Assembly (NCBI GenBank): GCA_902796815.1
Contig: CADBQL010000312.1
Location: forward strand, 1-6,710
DNA length: 6,710 bases
DNA from: an uncultured Coriobacteriaceae bacterium
GTDB taxonomy: Bacteria > Actinomycetota > Coriobacteriia > Coriobacteriales > Eggerthellaceae
Direction of reading: 5' to 3'
A program made the position numbers and the translations under genes. Below are positions 6,192 through 6,710 of this stretch, one piece after another (the first letter of the stretch is position 1; every line of letters begins with the position of its first letter). The notes below the pieces were generated by a model that ran no database searches, was not told the origin of the DNA, and saw only the letters and a list, made by a program, of their open reading frames with translations.

Positions 6192-6205
6192 TGTGTAACT
6201 ACACA
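6192..6205. promoter_or_regulatory. Perfect 14-bp palindrome upstream of the second molybdoenzyme gene
   Basis: TGTGTA (6192-6197), AC, then TACACA (6200-6205) form a dyad suited to a dimeric regulator, about 165 bases before the start codon and 36 bases upstream of a candidate -10 box. LysR or a CRP/FNR-like protein are possible binders; neither is shown. Confidence 0.4.
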
Positions 6206-6209
6206 GGCA

Positions 6210-6232
6210 AAGATTGATGGCTCAAGATTGAT
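6210..6232 (+). repeat. Short direct repeat, candidate regulator half-sites
   Basis: AAGATTGAT occurs at 6210-6218 and again at 6224-6232, 14 bp apart start to start. The pair sits between the 14-bp palindrome and a TACAAT box, so it may be a pair of binding sites for a regulator of the downstream gene. Function is inferred from placement. Confidence 0.35.
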
Positions 6233-6240
6233 TGCAAGCC

Positions 6241-6246
6241 TACAAT
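6241..6246 (+). promoter_or_regulatory. Candidate -10 box of the second molybdoenzyme gene
   Basis: TACAAT matches the -10 consensus at five of six bases. No consensus -35 is seen at 16-18 bp, which fits activator dependence. A start near 6253 would give a long leader of about 117 bases before ATG 6370. Confidence 0.35.
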
Positions 6247-6369
6247 TTACTCAGGAAAACCTTGCGTGAGCGTAAGCATGGGGGATTCCAATCTGTGCGT
6301 CCTCGCGCGAGTGCGTGTCGCCAAAGTTCAGCGGCGCGTTTGGAAGACGAGTGCAAGGGAGGAAAGCGT

Positions 6370-6710
6370 ATGTTGAAGGAAGGCGAGTCTTTCGTCTACA
6401 CCGCATGCCCTGGGTGGGGCGACCACGACTATTGCGCGCTGAAAACCATCGTGAAGGATGGCAAGATCGTGCGCATGGAGCGTGCCGACTACTTTGGCCC
6501 CGAGGCAGCAGACGCCCACATTTGCCAGAAAGGCTGCCTGTCGTGCCGCCAGCCCTACGACCCCAAACGCCTGAAGAAGCCCCTCAAACGTGTTGGCGAG
6601 CGTGGCGAGGGCAAGTGGGAAGAAATTAGCTGGGACCAGGCGCTCGATGAGATTGCCGAAAAGATGAACAAGATCATCGCCGAAGACGGCCCAGCAGCCA
6701 TCACGATGTG
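6370..6710 (+). CDS. Molybdopterin-dependent oxidoreductase catalytic subunit, N-terminal part (3'-partial)
   Basis: The first 113 codons of a second DMSO-reductase-superfamily enzyme; the frame stays open to the window edge. Recognisable parts are CALKTIVKDGKIVRME (22-37), ICQKGCLSCRQPYDPKRLKKPLKRVGERGEGKW (51-83) and EEISWDQALDEIAEKM (84-99), the standard opening of these proteins. ATG 6370 has a strong AGGGAGG site seven bases upstream. No twin-arginine signal is present, so the enzyme should be cytosolic. Cysteines are C13, C22, C52, C56 and C59. The classic C-x2-C-x3-C start is replaced by C-x8-C with His19 between, so an N-terminal cluster, if present, has unusual ligands. The substrate cannot be read; a catechol or phenol-type substrate is a guess from the likely host group. 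Confidence 0.93.
   Translation, partial: MLKEGESFVYTACPGWGDHDYCALKTIVKDGKIVRMERADYFGPEAADAHICQKGCLSCRQPYDPKRLKKPLKRVGERGEGKWEEISWDQALDEIAEKMNKIIAEDGPAAITM

Noticed and set aside
6214..6225. FNR-type site (TTGA with TCAA)
   Set aside because: The half-sites are only four bases apart and do not fit TTGAT-N4-ATCAA; the direct repeat AAGATTGAT explains the same bases better.
6315..6629. Plus-strand frame of 104 codons over the start of the second molybdoenzyme gene
   Set aside because: It is in a different frame from the molybdoenzyme, which has the strong ribosome site and recognisable family motifs.

Overview
The window looks like a chromosomal stretch from a high-GC anaerobic bacterium, most plausibly a gut actinobacterium of the Coriobacteriia (Eggerthellaceae: the Eggerthella, Gordonibacter, Slackia and Adlercreutzia group). 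The grounds are the GC-rich coding sequence, strong GGAGG-type ribosome binding sites, and two cytosolic-looking molybdopterin oxidoreductase modules with a LysR regulator between them, a layout typical of those genomes. This placement is inference; no marker gene is present.

Layout. (i) Positions 1-2477, plus strand: the 3' part of a large molybdopterin oxidoreductase catalytic subunit, overlapping by one base a small eight-cysteine iron-sulfur protein. (ii) Positions 2478-2641: a convergent intergenic region with two copies of a hairpin repeat flanking a 12-bp GC-rich stem-loop, then a second hairpin. (iii) Positions 2642-4830, minus strand: three tightly overlapping genes, in transcription order a coiled-coil protein with a J-domain-like HPD motif, a small HIRAN-domain protein and a Sel1-repeat protein. 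(iv) Positions 4831-5166: a divergent intergenic region with a third repeat copy and candidate promoters for both directions. (v) Positions 5167-6123, plus strand: a LysR-type regulator, followed by a fourth repeat copy. (vi) Positions 6124-6369: a regulatory-looking leader. (vii) From 6370 to the window edge: the first 113 codons of a second molybdopterin oxidoreductase.

How the parts may work together. The first catalytic subunit and its iron-sulfur partner form a redox pair. No membrane anchor gene follows, which suggests a soluble enzyme, as in pyrogallol transhydroxylase or some gut catechol dehydroxylases. The LysR protein lies directly upstream of, and points toward, the second molybdoenzyme gene and is its most likely regulator. 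The J-domain/HIRAN/Sel1 trio has no obvious link to redox metabolism. It reads as an independent accessory cassette, bounded on both sides by direct copies of the same repeat.

The most unusual items are the dispersed repeat (four copies with an identical 25-bp core, all in one orientation) and the J-domain/HIRAN/Sel1 cassette it brackets.
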